Source of the DNA: Harmonia axyridis
Taxonomy: Eukaryota > Arthropoda > Insecta > Coleoptera > Coccinellidae
Direction of reading: 5' to 3'
Assembly: GCF_914767665.1 (NCBI RefSeq)
Contig: NC_059503.1
Location: forward strand, 8,370,001-8,434,000
Length of the DNA: 64,000 bases
The notes beneath the pieces were generated by a model. That model was not told the DNA's origin, searched no databases, and worked only from the letters and a program-made list of their open reading frames with translations. Position numbers and translations under genes: made by a program. Below, in pieces: positions 23,701 through 36,300 of the stretch (position 1 is its first letter; every line of letters begins with the position of its first letter).

Positions 23701-26700
23701 CAGCCATGTGGATCGCCCCTTCCTTGCAACTTTTTCCCACCCTGTCAGCCAGGACCGGTTTGTATACCACCGGTACCTTGTAGATTTCCCGTAAGTTGTG
23801 CAAGGTCTCAAGTGTGCTCATCAGCAACTGACCTCCATTGCGAATCAAGGCTAAGATGCAGAGGTATAGAACACTACGACGATAGGATTAAATTTGAACT
23901 ACAGAAAATTGGTATAAATCAGTTGATCCAAGCCAGTAAACCTGCAAAATGCTGTAAGCAGACAGTCTTGAATCAACCATCGAAAGAGGAATTGCCATAT
24001 GCAGCAAGTCTGGCTTCTTTGCCACTAGATAGAGCCGATATAAGGGTGATAAGACAGTCTGTGAGGATGGCCACCCAGAAAACTGAATGTAACTATACAT
24101 CTATGGAGAATCGCACTAAATTGGTCTATTATGCTAATTTAGTTAAAGACAATTTCGATGACAAAAAGCCCAAAGATCCCCAGGTATACAAGGTGTGTTA
24201 TTTTTATTTAACCTTAGACGATACGGATACTGTGCGAAATGCCTTGAAGAAGAGCCACAGTAAGGGAAGTTCGTTCAAATTCTTCCAGATATTCAATTGG
24301 TCTGAGAAAATTAGTAAAGGGTCAGCCAAAGGTCCCACTCAAGCAGTGGATCTTGCGACCAGTCTTGATTTCAAACAACTCATTAGTTCGAAAAGAACTG
24401 ATGAGAATCTTCGTGTTATATCACAGGAAAATAGTACTGATGCTTTGGAGGACATGGTCTTCTCTGATCTCTTCCATGTGAAACAATCAGGAGTAGGCGA
24501 TTCAAAACCAGGAAATTCTTTGGACGACAATTGTATCCACGATTTGAGTTTGAAGAAGACAAGGAAGAAGAATCAGAAACTCAATATAAATTTCACAATG
24601 ACAGAGTCTTCTTTTGAGAATGATTCATTATTATTCGAAAATAAACGTAATTGCAACAGTTTAGCTATTGATTCTGTAGAGAATTTTAGAAACTTCCAAA
24701 AGACCTACAACTCATTTTCTCAAACTGATATGACACATTTATCACCTGAACTTTCTAGGCATAGTATTTTAGTAGATGTTGGTTCACAAACAATAAACAG
24801 AAACCGAAAGGTGGTTATCGATAACCGAAAATTTTCTGAGGAGATCATGAGGTTACTCTCGAGTTCGGAAAGCGATGGCCTGCAATATCTCAAGCAGAAT
24901 ACTAATTGCCTTGTATATACAAGCGATGCAACTCTTGAAACCGATAGTTTGGAAGTTCATATGAAATCAGGGAACTTCAAAGCAAACTTGGATAACGACG
25001 AAGATTTTGAACATGCTACTCAGGACTTTGAAGATGCTATTAAAGATGTTTTAGGGGAGATAAGGCAATTGGCTTCGATGGCTGAGTCACTTAAAAGTAA
25101 AGAATTTTTATTCATTAAGGAGTCAGTACCCAAATCTAGAGATTACATGACGCAAAATACCATATGCAGTACATTGGAAGAGTTCACGTCCCCTCTAACG
25201 GAAGATGGTTCACCAAAAGGCAATGAAATTGTACTAACGAAGACTCTCAGTGCTAGTGCAGAATTATTTAGGAAACAAATTTCCAAAGGACAATTTATAG
25301 TCAGAATGTACAATTCTGTCAATGAGATTATAGGAGAAATATACGGGGAAGCTGAAAAACTTGCTAAACTAAGGAGAAATAGAATAGCAATATCTGGAAA
25401 AAAGGAAAATGTAGAGGAAACTCGTTGCAAAAAAAGTGTGAGGCATTTTGATGCTGAAAAGAAGATCTCACCTGCAAAAGAAAAAAAAGGTCCTAAAAAC
25501 ACGCCTGAAAGTCTGAGAACGGTGTATACTTCGACCGGAAAAATTATCACAAAATTTTATGATTCGAACGGGAAGGCATTAACGTCAATCTATAATCCTG
25601 ACGGAGAAAGAATCGCAGGTACATCTTCCCCTAAAAAACTGGCAAAAGTGCTCTTCGACAATAAGGGCAACTTTGTTAGCGGATACTATGATTCACAAGG
25701 AAACATCCTCAAAGCTGTGTACGATTCGCAAAAGAAGCTCCTAAAAAAAACTTTCAATTCCGAGATGTTACTGATAAAGTTTCCTTCTGACGATAACAAA
25801 AAAAATAATAAACGTATATTCAACGCACAAGGATTTCCTGTATATCAATTTCATTCGGACCAAGGGAAATTACTGACCAGCATATACGATTTTGAGGGTC
25901 ACCTGATACGCGGCACATTCTTGGGAAATATATCCCAATTATTCCCCAGACTATTCGACCGACATGGCAAATTCATCTTAGGGAGATACAACAGAAGCGG
26001 TAAGATAATTAAACGGATATTCGACTCAAACGGCCACAATTTGCAACAGCTGTATAAATCTGATAGGACAACACTGCAGAAGGTTCCAGTCAAGCTGAAG
26101 CTCTTGAACCACAAGGGAGAAACAGTGAAGAAATTCTTCAAAAAGAACAAGATCCCCATGACCCACGTGTATGACGCCTTGGGAAACCTTCTATGTCAAG
26201 CTAGTGATGGTAACCCGAAGGACCTCTTCAGTCGTCTCTTCGATCTTGATGGTTTTTTCATCTTGGGCAGGCTGGACGAACATAGACACCTCATAGATGC
26301 CGTTTATGACGAAAGGGGTAAAAAGATATTGCAGGTGCAAGTTTTAGACAGCGAGACTGGCGAAATGGCCAAGGCGCTCAAATTGTACAACTTTCAAGGA
26401 AAACCCTTGGTGAACTTCTTCGATGAAAGCGGGGAATGTCTGAGGAATATCCACGATGTGAAAGGCGGTGTAGTCGAGACATCTCCAACTGGTAGAGCCA
26501 TCAAATTGGCGGGTAGATTGTTCGATATGGCTGGGTATTTCATACAAGGAAGATACGACGCCCAGAAGAACCAAATCAGAGAAATTTACGACCACGATGG
26601 GTACAAAATCTTGCAGGTGTATGATGTCCATGGTAAGCCGGTGAGGAGAATTCCCCAAGCCAACACGATCTTCGATTCTGTTGGAAAAGAGATTAAACAT

Positions 26701-27378
26701 CTCTACAACTCGGAACATAAGATCCTGTCAAGCATTTACGACACCAATGGTGACATGATTGGTGGCGTGCTTTCCCTTGACGCTGAAGAACTTGCTCCGT
26801 TTTTGTTCGACCTCGAGGGCAAGTTCATAAACAGCCGATTAGATTCTAGAATGAGTCTGATCAAGCACGTCTACGATTCGAAGGAAAATGTCCTGAGCAG
26901 GGTCTACACGCAAGGCAGTTTGTGTTTGAATGGTTCGAGAATTTTCAAGGAGAAATCCAAACCTGTAAAAACGGTTTACGTCAAACTGGAATGTAAGGAG
27001 AAATCCCATTCGAATTTGAAAGAAGCCGAAACCTTATTCGATAACCGTTGTCAGGCCTTTTCCAAAGCTTTATCTTCACCTCTGACGATGGCAAAGTTGC
27101 CTACGAAATTATCGAAGATGGATGAGTTGCCTTCAAGGAAAAGGAAAAGGGGAGAAGAGTGTTTCGAAGAAGGCAAGTCTGTTTCGGTCAAATGCCAATG
27201 TAAAATTAATGATAAGAAAGATAATGGGAGACCAGGTACTAGTGTTTCTATTGGAAAGCGTAGTACTGTTCAAAAGCTGAGTGAATTGATTACCAGAAGT
27301 CAATCGTGCCATCATCAGTCTAAGAAAAAGAAGATAGAGAAGAAGTGTACGAAGAAAAGTGAGTATCAGTATGATTGA
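17771..27378 (+). CDS. Gene C: giant Cys-Pro-rich and (Y/F)DxxG-repeat protein, function unknown
   Basis: Exons 17771-17843, 17992-18324, 18393-19110, 19641-20016, 20460-21996, 22053-22332, 22573-23136 and 23196-27378 join to exactly 2688 codons with agreeing phases. In order: residues 1-135 are a Ser-rich head; 136-374 a Lys/Glu/Arg coiled coil, then a KPVCGE hexapeptide array; 375-500 a CxxC-rich block that could bind metal; about 520-1340 a Cys-Pro-rich zone with units like CGPxPC and PPPCPP. A Ser-rich link and a long acidic region follow, and about 2067-2534 hold some 30 (Y/F)DxxG motifs as in gene A. No signal peptide or membrane segment is seen. CGP-type repeats are known in Drosophila Mst(3)CGP sperm-tail proteins and in mammalian ODF1, so a structural, disulfide-linked, possibly sperm-specific role is inferred. 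The junction supporting fusion of the Cys-Pro and DxxG zones lies within one uninterrupted 4.2-kb exon. Confidence 0.8.
18905..19055 (+). repeat. Tandem 18-bp repeat encoding KP(V/I)C(G/A)(E/G) hexapeptides in gene C
   Basis: About eight head-to-tail units, nearly identical at DNA level (AAACCGGTATGTGGTGAA and variants), follow the coiled coil. The near identity contrasts with the diverged DxxG modules and points to recent slippage or unequal exchange. Each unit places one cysteine every six residues. Confidence 0.85.
19331..19476. mobile_element. 146-bp MITE-like element in an intron of gene C
   Basis: The ends are 16-base perfect inverted repeats, CAGTTGCAGGAACGTT and its complement. A second inner inverted pair (TTTTAATCCTCCA with TGGAGGATTGAGAATTTT) makes the whole segment a nested hairpin. 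I see no clear target duplication. It lies in the intron 19111-19640. Confidence 0.6.
20600..23135 (+). repeat. Cys-Pro-rich repeat zone of gene C across three exons
   Basis: Units of the type CxPxPC, CTPxPC and PPxPPPC dominate the exons 20460-21996 and 22573-23136 and recur, with Arg/Tyr/Trp-rich spacing, in 22053-22332. Cysteine comes every 4-6 residues for several hundred residues. The same DNA gives long accidental open frames in other phases and on the minus strand because of its low complexity. Confidence 0.85.
25516..26915 (+). repeat. (Y/F)DxxG motif array in gene C
   Basis: About 30 copies by eye, with the same module order as gene A: KFYDSNGK, SIYNPDGE, VLFDNKGN, GYYDSQGN, AVYDSQKK and so on. 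The shared linker between second and third motif (x-L-A/F-x-x-LFD) supports common descent with the gene A array. After the array come a Lys/Glu-rich tail and the stop. Confidence 0.85.
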
Positions 27379-28535
27379 ATGGAAAATGAAAAGGTACATT
27401 TTTACGATGCAAAATTCTATAAACCTTTCTAGGGTTTCAAAGCCAAGTTTGGTCATTACTTTATCATTTCTATGTCATGGTATTTTTTGCACCATTTGTA
27501 TTATACCGATGAATTTCCAATGAATTTTTAGATTAGATTACAGCTTGGGCGGAAGATCATCCGACCTCGCAAGCACCTTGACCTAAAGATCTATTGTGCA
27601 TCTTCGTGCTGTTACAAAACCGGCAGTAATGTCTCAATGAACTTTTTTATCTTTCTGGGAGCTAAATTCATCACTTGTTCTGGCTTTAAAAACTAAGAGC
27701 CGAGATGTTGTAGCCTCGTCCGGTGAACAGCTTTACATTCGCATAGCAAGTGTTAGGTTTCTTGATGATTTCTTACGGGATAATGTCCCGTGGGTGCGCC
27801 TGTCAGTTTCTAAGTGCCTATTTACTGAGTGAGATAACTTTTTCAGTAGAGCTCGTAAAGTAAGAGAGAAGTGACTGTCGTTGATCATTGATTGTTCGCC
27901 AGAACGTAAACTTCCTCTGTTGTTCCCACTCCTGAGTAGTTGTAGTTTTTGCAGGGCTAATTGCTCCGTCACTAGTCTTGCTCTTGGGCACCAAATGAGA
28001 GCTGCATCGCTTACGATTTGCCAGTTCATCAGTTCAGATTTTAACGCTCACGTTTTCCCTTCTATCCTCTGGCTTGTGAGGAGAGCTCAACTGCGACAAA
28101 AAGTGAAAAAAAAATTCTAATTCACGATTTACAGACTATGATATTGAACTTGGTGGACAATTCCTTAAACAGGTTCTAAACATTGATGGGTACCAAATGG
28201 TGATTGTATCAATATGATCTCTTATACCAAAGTTGTATGGTTAGTCCATTATTGTTCTCTACTTTTACATTTAAAAAATATAAGGGTCGCTATGATGTAA
28301 ACGAAAATTTGACAGAAGAAATTGTATAAAGGAAAATTCTATTGCCAAGCAGTTTCATGTCACTTTCGCCGTCATTCTAATGTCATGTTTCATTCATAAA
28401 TATATCAAAATTTCTTGTAAATTCATCAAGATGTTATTCTTATTCAATCAATCGTGAACTTTCTCATTCGAATAATATGGTAACTGAATTTTTTGTCTGA
28501 CTGCCCGACAAAAAAACACTGTTTTCTACTCAGAA
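27379..28535. other. Intergenic region between genes C and D
   Basis: Apart from the LINE-like remnant on the minus strand at about 27590-28030, I see only AT-rich sequence. The open frames here are short and unsupported. Confidence 0.4.
27590..28030 (-). mobile_element. Decayed non-LTR retrotransposon (LINE) tail
   Basis: On the minus strand, fragments in shifted frames resemble the end of an ORF2 of the Jockey/R1 kind. They show a cysteine-bearing CECKAVHRTRLQHLG stretch, a stop, then LKPEQVMNLAPRKIKKFIE. That order is typical downstream of the RNase H region. Upstream frames are broken. Placement is by eye and tentative. Confidence 0.4.
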
Positions 28536-31462
28536 ATGGAAGGTAATCCCGAAAGAGAACCAGAAAGAATTTCTTTTCGTTCAAGTGAAAAACTTGATAC
28601 TTTTCAGGTTCGAAAAAATCAGAAAACTCGAGCAAAAACAAAACTGAGGGGAACCACCACAATGACCACCATAAAACCTCATCAAGCCCTCAAAAGCAAC
28701 ATTTTAGAGACACCAAAGTACTTACAACTGTTATGCCTTGCTATGAGACTACTAGAGCTTCTGTTCAAAGGAACGGTGACAGCTTAGAGAGCCTGCTGGA
28801 TGACTACTTGCGACACGGGCAAGTAACCCGTAGAACAAAAGGTAGATGAAAAGTTTTAATAGTGCTTAGATATTTAGCCACGAACTCAACTCGCGTTAAG
28901 AATTAAACTTTAAGAGTTCTCGTTGAAACTGGGGAGTTAGTAATTTTAGGAATATTGTTGTAGATAAAAATCATCATTATAAAAAGAAACCTATCAACTA
29001 TGAGATGATAGAGGACACATTGTTGGAATGCCTGAATCTAACCAGAGACCCGAATTCCCTGAAACGAATGTCCCATACAATCTTACAATATTTCACCCAA
29101 GTTGTATTTAATCAGATAAAGAACAACTATTATAAGCAATTGTCGAAAAAGCGAAAATGCAGCTGGGCTAAACGACCGGAATCGACTGTCCTATTTTTCA
29201 ACAGAAAATACGCATGTGGCTATGCGGTCTGTAACGATTCCAAAAAAAATATCAAAGGTAAATGTGCTAAAATAAAAAAAAAAACTAAAGATGGGACTGG
29301 GGTACATTGCAAGTTGTAAGATTGGGTTGCGATAGAGGTCTATTCAAAGTTCAATAAACATATATTTCCTCATGAAAAAAGGGATATTCCCGCAATATTC
29401 TATATCTATAATTATCAAAAACTGATCATGTATAAAGCGCACTTAATAGGATTGTCATTAAGTTTGCAATAGTGTTTCAATTTTGATTGTTAATCTCGTT
29501 TGTGTCTCTTCTATTATTATTGAAAAGTATTCAAGAACCTTTCTTAGATTTTGTGTGTCGATGTGCTGTTAAAAATTTCGTTGAAAAAAGCAAATTTGCT
29601 GATGATAATGCACTTATTATCGTTATTTCCAAATATTCGTTTGAAATATATTCCGTTGATCATTGTTCGAAAGCGATCATTCACCAATTTCTGTTTTTTT
29701 TGCAGAAACGATATCTTCATTTGTTTCTTGGGAAACATGTGACGAATTACTTCCAGAAGGAGAAGCAAGCAATGAAACGATCGATCACCCAAAGCCAGAA
29801 GAAGAAACACCACCCATCTCACCATCTAAAGAACCTCAACTCGATTCCGACAGTTTCACTCATGAAATGGAAGAAAACAGCGATTCAGTGATATTCTCAG
29901 ATCAATCTCAAGAATCTGAAGTGGCAATTACCCTAGAGGACATCGCCAAAGAGGCCTTCTTGTGCAATTTACCGAACGCGCCTCCTTTCATCCTGAAGAT
30001 GAGCAAGGTGACCGCGTCGAACACCCTTCCCGAAGACAAGGACAAGTCTGAGATCTGTTGCTCCTCGCTGAGCGTAACTTCCACAGACGTATCTTTTGAT
30101 ACTGATGAGTAAGCAGTCTCCAGTAGGTATTGCTTGTTATTCTCCCAGTTAATTTTCAGCTACACCAATTCCGTATCATCGATGTTGGAAAAGAAACGCT
30201 CCACCTATACAAAAGTTCCGGATCTGAACATGTACATAGATGGAAACTGTCCAGGGTTTGAGGTGAAGGAATTCAAGGATTTCGTCACGAAATCTATCAC
30301 TTGGATCAAGGCAGATGGTCAGAAGAAGCTGAGGGAAGACGGGATCTATATGAGCACTCCGACGATTTGCCTAACTGGTTTGACCAGCATGTCCAACAAT
30401 CCTTTTAGTGCAGACGAAATCGATTCCAGAAGACCGGGGAAGAACAGTGGATCTTCTCCGAATTCAGGTAATATCACTCGGCCACACCACAAAAACCTAG
30501 AGAGATGCACCTTTGATTCAAAAAATTATTACTGATTTTCTAGGGAAGCTTTTTAATATTCTATTTGAATTTGACATTTGAAAATTACAAACATTTTGCC
30601 GAAATAATTGAGCCATAATGGAGGATATTTTTGCCACAGATATGTTGTCCAACCAGAACAGCTACCACCTCCACTCGAAAATACCTAGGATGCTGCATCC
30701 CGGCAAGTGCAAAGTGCATGCTATGATGAAGAACGTGCAACTATCTCCTGGATCTAAAGGTTGTGCAGCTAACAAGGCCAGCACTTGCGGTGGATGCCCA
30801 GCAGACAAAACCGATATTCAGATCAACCCTTACGTGAAAGTCAGTGTGAGCACCACATGTCCAAGCTTGACTAACGCTAGTTCCTCCTCAAAGCAAGGAA
30901 GCAAGAGTAAAAACGCCAACATACAGGCATCACAGTCTTCTATGGGGGATTGTATGAAGGGTATCAAGTCCGACCCTGGTTGCTACTGTGGTGAGACGAA
31001 CAATTAATCGTGATATTCTGTATCGGTTTATTCGAAAATGAATTTTCAGGAAATGAGCCTGTGGAACCAACACCATGTCCGATTCGTTTGAGAGAAGACT
31101 GCGAGTGTGTGGATGAAGAGGAACCAGCTGGAGAACAGGAAGAAGAAGAAGCACTGTGTTACTGTCCACCTGGGGAACAACCACTCCTGTTGAAGAAATC
31201 TAACGTAGAGTGCGACTGCGCTAATAGAAGGAGGTGCGAAGATGAGACCCTTGTGGAACCCCCCAAAGAGAAACCAGACGTGTTTTGGGCTCTGACGAAG
31301 GTCAGTTTATTGAAAGACGGCACTAAGAACTTCGAAATTATAGATGTTTCGCCTGTCCCACCGGGTTATTACCTAATGCCTGATGTTAACAATCTTGTTT
31401 TGGTAGGACCTCAACCTAAACCTGCGAAGGCTGCTCCAAGTAAAAATTGTTGTTGTAAATAG
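28536..31462 (+). CDS. Gene D: paralogue of gene B with a Cys-rich tail, function unknown
   Basis: Exons 28536-28542, 28608-28841, 28964-29257, 29706-30108, 30160-30467, 30640-30990 and 31050-31462 total exactly 670 codons with consistent phases. The first coding exon is a 7-base microexon (ATGGAAG). It is chosen because reading straight through instead ends the frame at 28787 and loses the similarity to gene B. Landmarks shared with B are SLESLLDDY, MIEDTLLECLNL..FNQIKNNYY and EAFLCNLPNAPPFI. Unlike B, it continues with a Met/Lys-rich part, a Cys-rich segment (STCGGCPADK), an acidic stretch, CDCANRRRC, a PVPPGYYLMP motif and a terminal NCCCK. No signal peptide or membrane segment is seen. 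It is the last gene of the A-D cluster and converges on uif. Confidence 0.7.
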
Positions 31463-32741
31463 AAGACTCCGTGTAAAATTATAATTATAAATAATTAAAA
31501 CAATATCATCTATATAATTATTTTTTTATTCTCGAGAATTGATTTCGTATAATTCTGGCTTTCGAAACATAAAGGAGAATATTCGACTGGAGATACTCAC
31601 CCTAGTTGTAGGCATAACTCGTTCAAGTGAAATTGCATATTACTTTTATAGTTTTATATATTGGAATATATGAATTTATTTCGAACTCAGGTGTTGAAGA
31701 AATAAGTAGAGTGTACTGTAAAATATTATATTTATATGCAGTCATTCTTAACAATATAAAAAACAATTTTATTCTTACATCAATACACATTCACACTTCT
31801 TATTATTACATGGTCAATAAAAGAGTAAAACATTTTTATTCTACAAATATTAAAATATACAGGGTTGTTTTACAATAATATGTGATATCGTTTGTTCAGT
31901 ACAATATGTTTTCGAGTCTTTTCGTGATGTGATTGAATTCGATTCAAACGCCTGATTCATAAAGAGGTGAAGAAGTAATGAAAACAATAAATAATGATTA
32001 TATATGGAAGTAAAGATCGAGAAATAAACCAAAACAATTTCCTCTATCCATAAATTTTATAGGTATAATTTACAATATTCAAGAGAAATTTAATACAAGA
32101 AAAACTTATTACAGAAGGCAGTTTTTGATTGGGTTAACCATCTTAATTACAAAACCTAACCGTTCAAGTGAAGATTCATTTATAACGACATTCTAAAATA
32201 AATCAAGTCGATTTTTCTCCGGTAAATCTTCATTTGAACGTTGGTCTTTCTGTGATGTTGTAAAATTTGAATAAAATAGCAATAAAAACATATCACTCCT
32301 TGGTAAAGCTACCAATAAGCGATACTTTATTCACTTAACAATGGAGTCCTTTTGTATAACATTTTTACAATTCGTTAACTCACTAGATTCTCATCGTATG
32401 CTACTTGAGCAACTAAGTTACACTTTCTTGACCAGATTAAACTATTGACTCTCACTGTCACTGTCACTTTTATCTGAAAAAGTTAGTTTTGTTAGTATTC
32501 TGGGATCTTATTCAGTTTAAGACATCTTTGACATGAGGAGAAGTTCATTTTAAGTGTTCTAAAATTTCTATCGAACCAAGGACTTTGATACTTTGGTTAT
32601 GTTCCTTGTTCTGGGGTTATTGAAGATAAATATTAGTATAAAGTATGAGTGGAGTCTACACTGGGTTGATCTTAGCTTCATTGAAACGTAACAGAATCAG
32701 TTGAGGGTGGGGGTCAAGAAATGAGAATATGGGCGTCTCGC
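31463..32741. other. Convergent 3' region of gene D and uif
   Basis: Very AT-rich sequence holding both 3' UTRs. An imperfect hairpin has arms at 32159-32181 and 32221-32243 (GTTCAAGTGAAGATT against its near complement). No coding signal is seen. Confidence 0.5.
32326..32331 (-). terminator. Candidate poly(A) signal of uif
   Basis: AATAAA on the minus strand (TTTATT on the plus strand), about 410 bases beyond the uif stop. Other AATAAA hexamers lie further on, so the site used is uncertain. Confidence 0.4.
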
Positions 32742-33385
32742 TCAATCATCATCTTCATTACCTTTTTTGCCAGGGTAGGCGTGCCTTTTCAGCCTATCGT
32801 AAAGATCGTCTTTTGTGCCGTAAATACTGGCGTTCGATCTAGCTAGACTGTTCATTTTGCCATTCACGCCATTGTGAAGGCTTTCTTTCATGTAGGTTTC
32901 GTTGTAAAAGTTGGGCATTTCCCAGCCGTCTTCTTCATCATCGTAATAGTGTGCATAGGTAGAATGGTGACTAGGGGCGATGCTTTCTGCGTATGGTGTT
33001 GGTGCACCATAGTAGAAGTTCACTTGAGATCCGTTAGTATCTGTGGCTGGAGTTAGGAGTTTCTTGGGTTCCTTTCTTCGATTTGCCCTAAAAATTTCAT
33101 ATTGTAATTGATGCTATGTAGCTTTCAAACACAACCCCGTCTCCTACTTCTACAATATGGTTTGAAATAATAAATTTCTTATTTACCTCGCGCAAATCAT
33201 CCAGATGAGAAGGACGATGAAGATAATGAGAACCACAGATGCTGTAATACCTCCGGCGATGTAAGTGAACTCAGATTTCTCTGCACAGCGTCTCCCGGTG
33301 AAGCTTCCAATACATCTGCAAATAGGCTGACCTCTTGGGTCAATGTCACACTTGCCTTCATTCATGCAATAGCCATCACAAACGC
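32742..33385 (-). other. uif: uif last EGF, transmembrane helix and cytoplasmic tail
   Basis: Exon 33385-33187 ends an EGF (CRCIGSFTGRRC) and encodes the only internal membrane helix, VVLIIFIVLLIWMIC, followed by a basic stop-transfer (RANRRK). The last exon, 33087-32742, encodes a 115-residue tail with Tyr-rich spots (FYYGAPTPYAESI, YDRLKRHAYP) and an acidic end before TGA. The stop-transfer and helix place the C-terminus in the cytoplasm. Confidence 0.9.
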
Positions 33386-36300
33386 CTGGAAAGAAATTAA
33401 GTCAGCTATCATACTGCATATGGTTCTGAAAAATCTTAATATCGATGAAAAGAAAATTCATCGTGGAGATAAAATTATAATAAATGAATTTCAATTGATT
33501 TGGTCGAACCGAACTTACTTGAACAGTCCCATCCTGTTCCGTTGAAGCCTTGTTTGCATTCGCATTTGAACTCATCACCTACTAGAAGACAGAAAGCGTT
33601 CTTATCGCAATTCATGGGTGGTTTGCCTGATACGCAAGGATTCGTACATTCTTCCCTGCTCGACTAGAAAAAAAATTAGTAGTGGTTTTTGATTACATTG
33701 TAGTGGTATTAATACTTACTGTTCCAGGACCATCAGTACTGGTATTTGGTGGACAAGAAATACAAGATGTTTGCTGTGGTTCTGGTTGATAGAAACCTTT
33801 TCTACACTCGATACAGTTATTCAGAGTGCTGTTGAGGTAACTACCAGGGGAACAAACTGGAATAGAACATTCCTCAATCGTGGTAGCTCCAGTTTTTGGC
33901 GTTGTTCTTCCAAGTGGACATGCCTAGAACACACAATACGATTAGAGAAAAGTCTTTACGAAATTTATGAACGCTGAAGTATGTAAAATATTCACCTGGC
34001 ATGCTGCTTGTATGCCATGGCTTCTATATGATCCTTTAGGACACAGTTCACATTTTCCATCAGCACCCAACTGTTTTCCACCTTCGCATTCATCTCTACA
34101 CTCTTTAGCAGAAACGGCTTCTGTTGTTCTTGTCGTTTTTCCAAGACCACATATATCACACGAGAAGGATCCTTCGTTTGGTTGGTAAAAACCGTGGCCA
34201 CAACTTCTACACAACCCTGCTTCATGGTCGTAGAACTTTCCGGCAGGACAACGTTCTGAAATAATTTATGAGAGTCAAAATACAAGTGAGAACTTATTGA
34301 GTGAAGTGTTATGTATCGATGAAAGTAGATTTAGGAAAGATTATTGAGATAATTTATCTTTGGGTGAATTCAATTTTATAATTTTTTCAATAATTTACCT
34401 TTACAGTCGGAGGCGCTTCTTGCTCCAATGCCAACAGTAACACCTGGTCTTCCTGCAATAACTGGACACTGGGTGCATTGCATTTGTCCTGTCTCGCTCT
34501 GATAAGTTCCTTGAGGACATGGCAAGCACTGTTGAGTACTCTTGGCGTAGTATGTACCAAGAGCACAAGGTACTGAAAGTTTGAAAATATTTATGAGTAT
34601 TTTAAATTTTATGAGTGCGTTGTAAATACTTACCACAATCAGGTGCCATGACCACTTGCCCTGGAGGACATGCGTAGTCAGATTCTAGAGATAGAGAAGC
34701 TGGATCTGGAACAGTATTCGGCAGTATCTCCCTCACATCGAATTGATCCTGTTCCAAGATGAGTTTTTCCAGAAGTTCTTTTACTGTAGATCTTTCGTTA
34801 GAGTTGGAATTGATTACAGGATCACTGAAAAATTTACATTTCTAATAATTTCCTGTGAATGTTATTGGTACGGAAGGCAAGGTATTTACAAAGGCTTTCA
34901 TCTCTTGATATCCATTCATAGAACTACAACGAATGCTTTGTAGTCCAGATATTATATACTTGGAGATGTATACTTTTTTGCTCCATCTAAGTTCTGCTAA
35001 AATAATAGGCTTATGTAAAAAATAAAGGTATTAATATATGGATGATCGAATGATTGAAGACTCAGCACTATTCTTCCCGTAGGCTCATCTTAGCTCTCAT
35101 TCTCAACAGTGTAGTAGTTTCCTGTTCTCATTGTATGAACAAAATCCTTGGTTAGTGAATATTTCATTATATGGTTAGTTGTAAAATTGAGTTTGCTACT
35201 ATTTTCTTTTTAAGTACTCAATTATATAGAACTGAACATTTTCATGAATGTTTTGGAAGGTATTATTAAAAGTTAGTAGTGTCTATGTAAAGTGCATGCG
35301 AAGATTATGAGGGGTGCTTACTTTATTGCTGGGAATGATATTTCGATATCGTAGGTGTCACTGGAAGATTGACGTCCTTGGCGGGATTGTCTACAATAAC
35401 ACACAAACATGCTCTACATCTACGTCTATTACTCTACTCAAACTTAAAATAATGTATTCTTTAATATTATTTCTTGTGTCTCTGGATATACAGAGATAAG
35501 TTTCATATTAATATTTTCTATTCAACTGGCATTCTTCTGTTCAAAAATTACTTTCTCAAGAAATCAATTATCCAATAAAAAACTATACTCGGTTAAAAAT
35601 TAATCTACTTCTTACTTTCATCTCATCTACTGCATTCGAAAATTGGTTATGTCTGAATAGAACTAAAGATTCATTACCAAGATTTCAAACTAAAAATTAT
35701 CAAATAAAAAATTCAAAGATTGATAACAACCTACCGTTTGATTGGTACAGAAACATCGATGTTATAGGAGCCAGCTTGTTCTTCATCATCACCATCTCGT
35801 GCTTCTCTGGTCTTTCTGCTCTCCTTATGATCACATTTTACATCAATATTCAATTCCTTGCACTCCCTAGATCCATCTACTGAGAAAGAACAGAAGTTCC
35901 AATCTCTGTTCAGCGTGTTGACCGCATTTCTTATCCTTTGACGTAAAACACCCTGTCCAGCTTCGTTACAAAGAACAGAAGTTGGGAAGAGCATGGAAAT
36001 TTTGAACACCCTCTGAGCAGGTTTAGACGCTGCAAATCGAAATGAAATTAGTTTTTAAATTCAGCATAATATTTGTAGTTTAATACTCACGTGAACAAGC
36101 GGGATAGAACATTGGAAGTTTGGGGTCCGTTGTTGGTCTCCAGAAACCTTCAGCTCCACAAGTGTAGAATTTGGGAATTTCTTGCGAGAATCTGAGGCCA
36201 GCATTGCAAGCGATCTCGCAAACCTTAAATTGACCTCCCGCGCCCCAGTCCTTACATGTCTGAATACCACCTACAGGATCGGGTAGCTCTGGACAGAATT

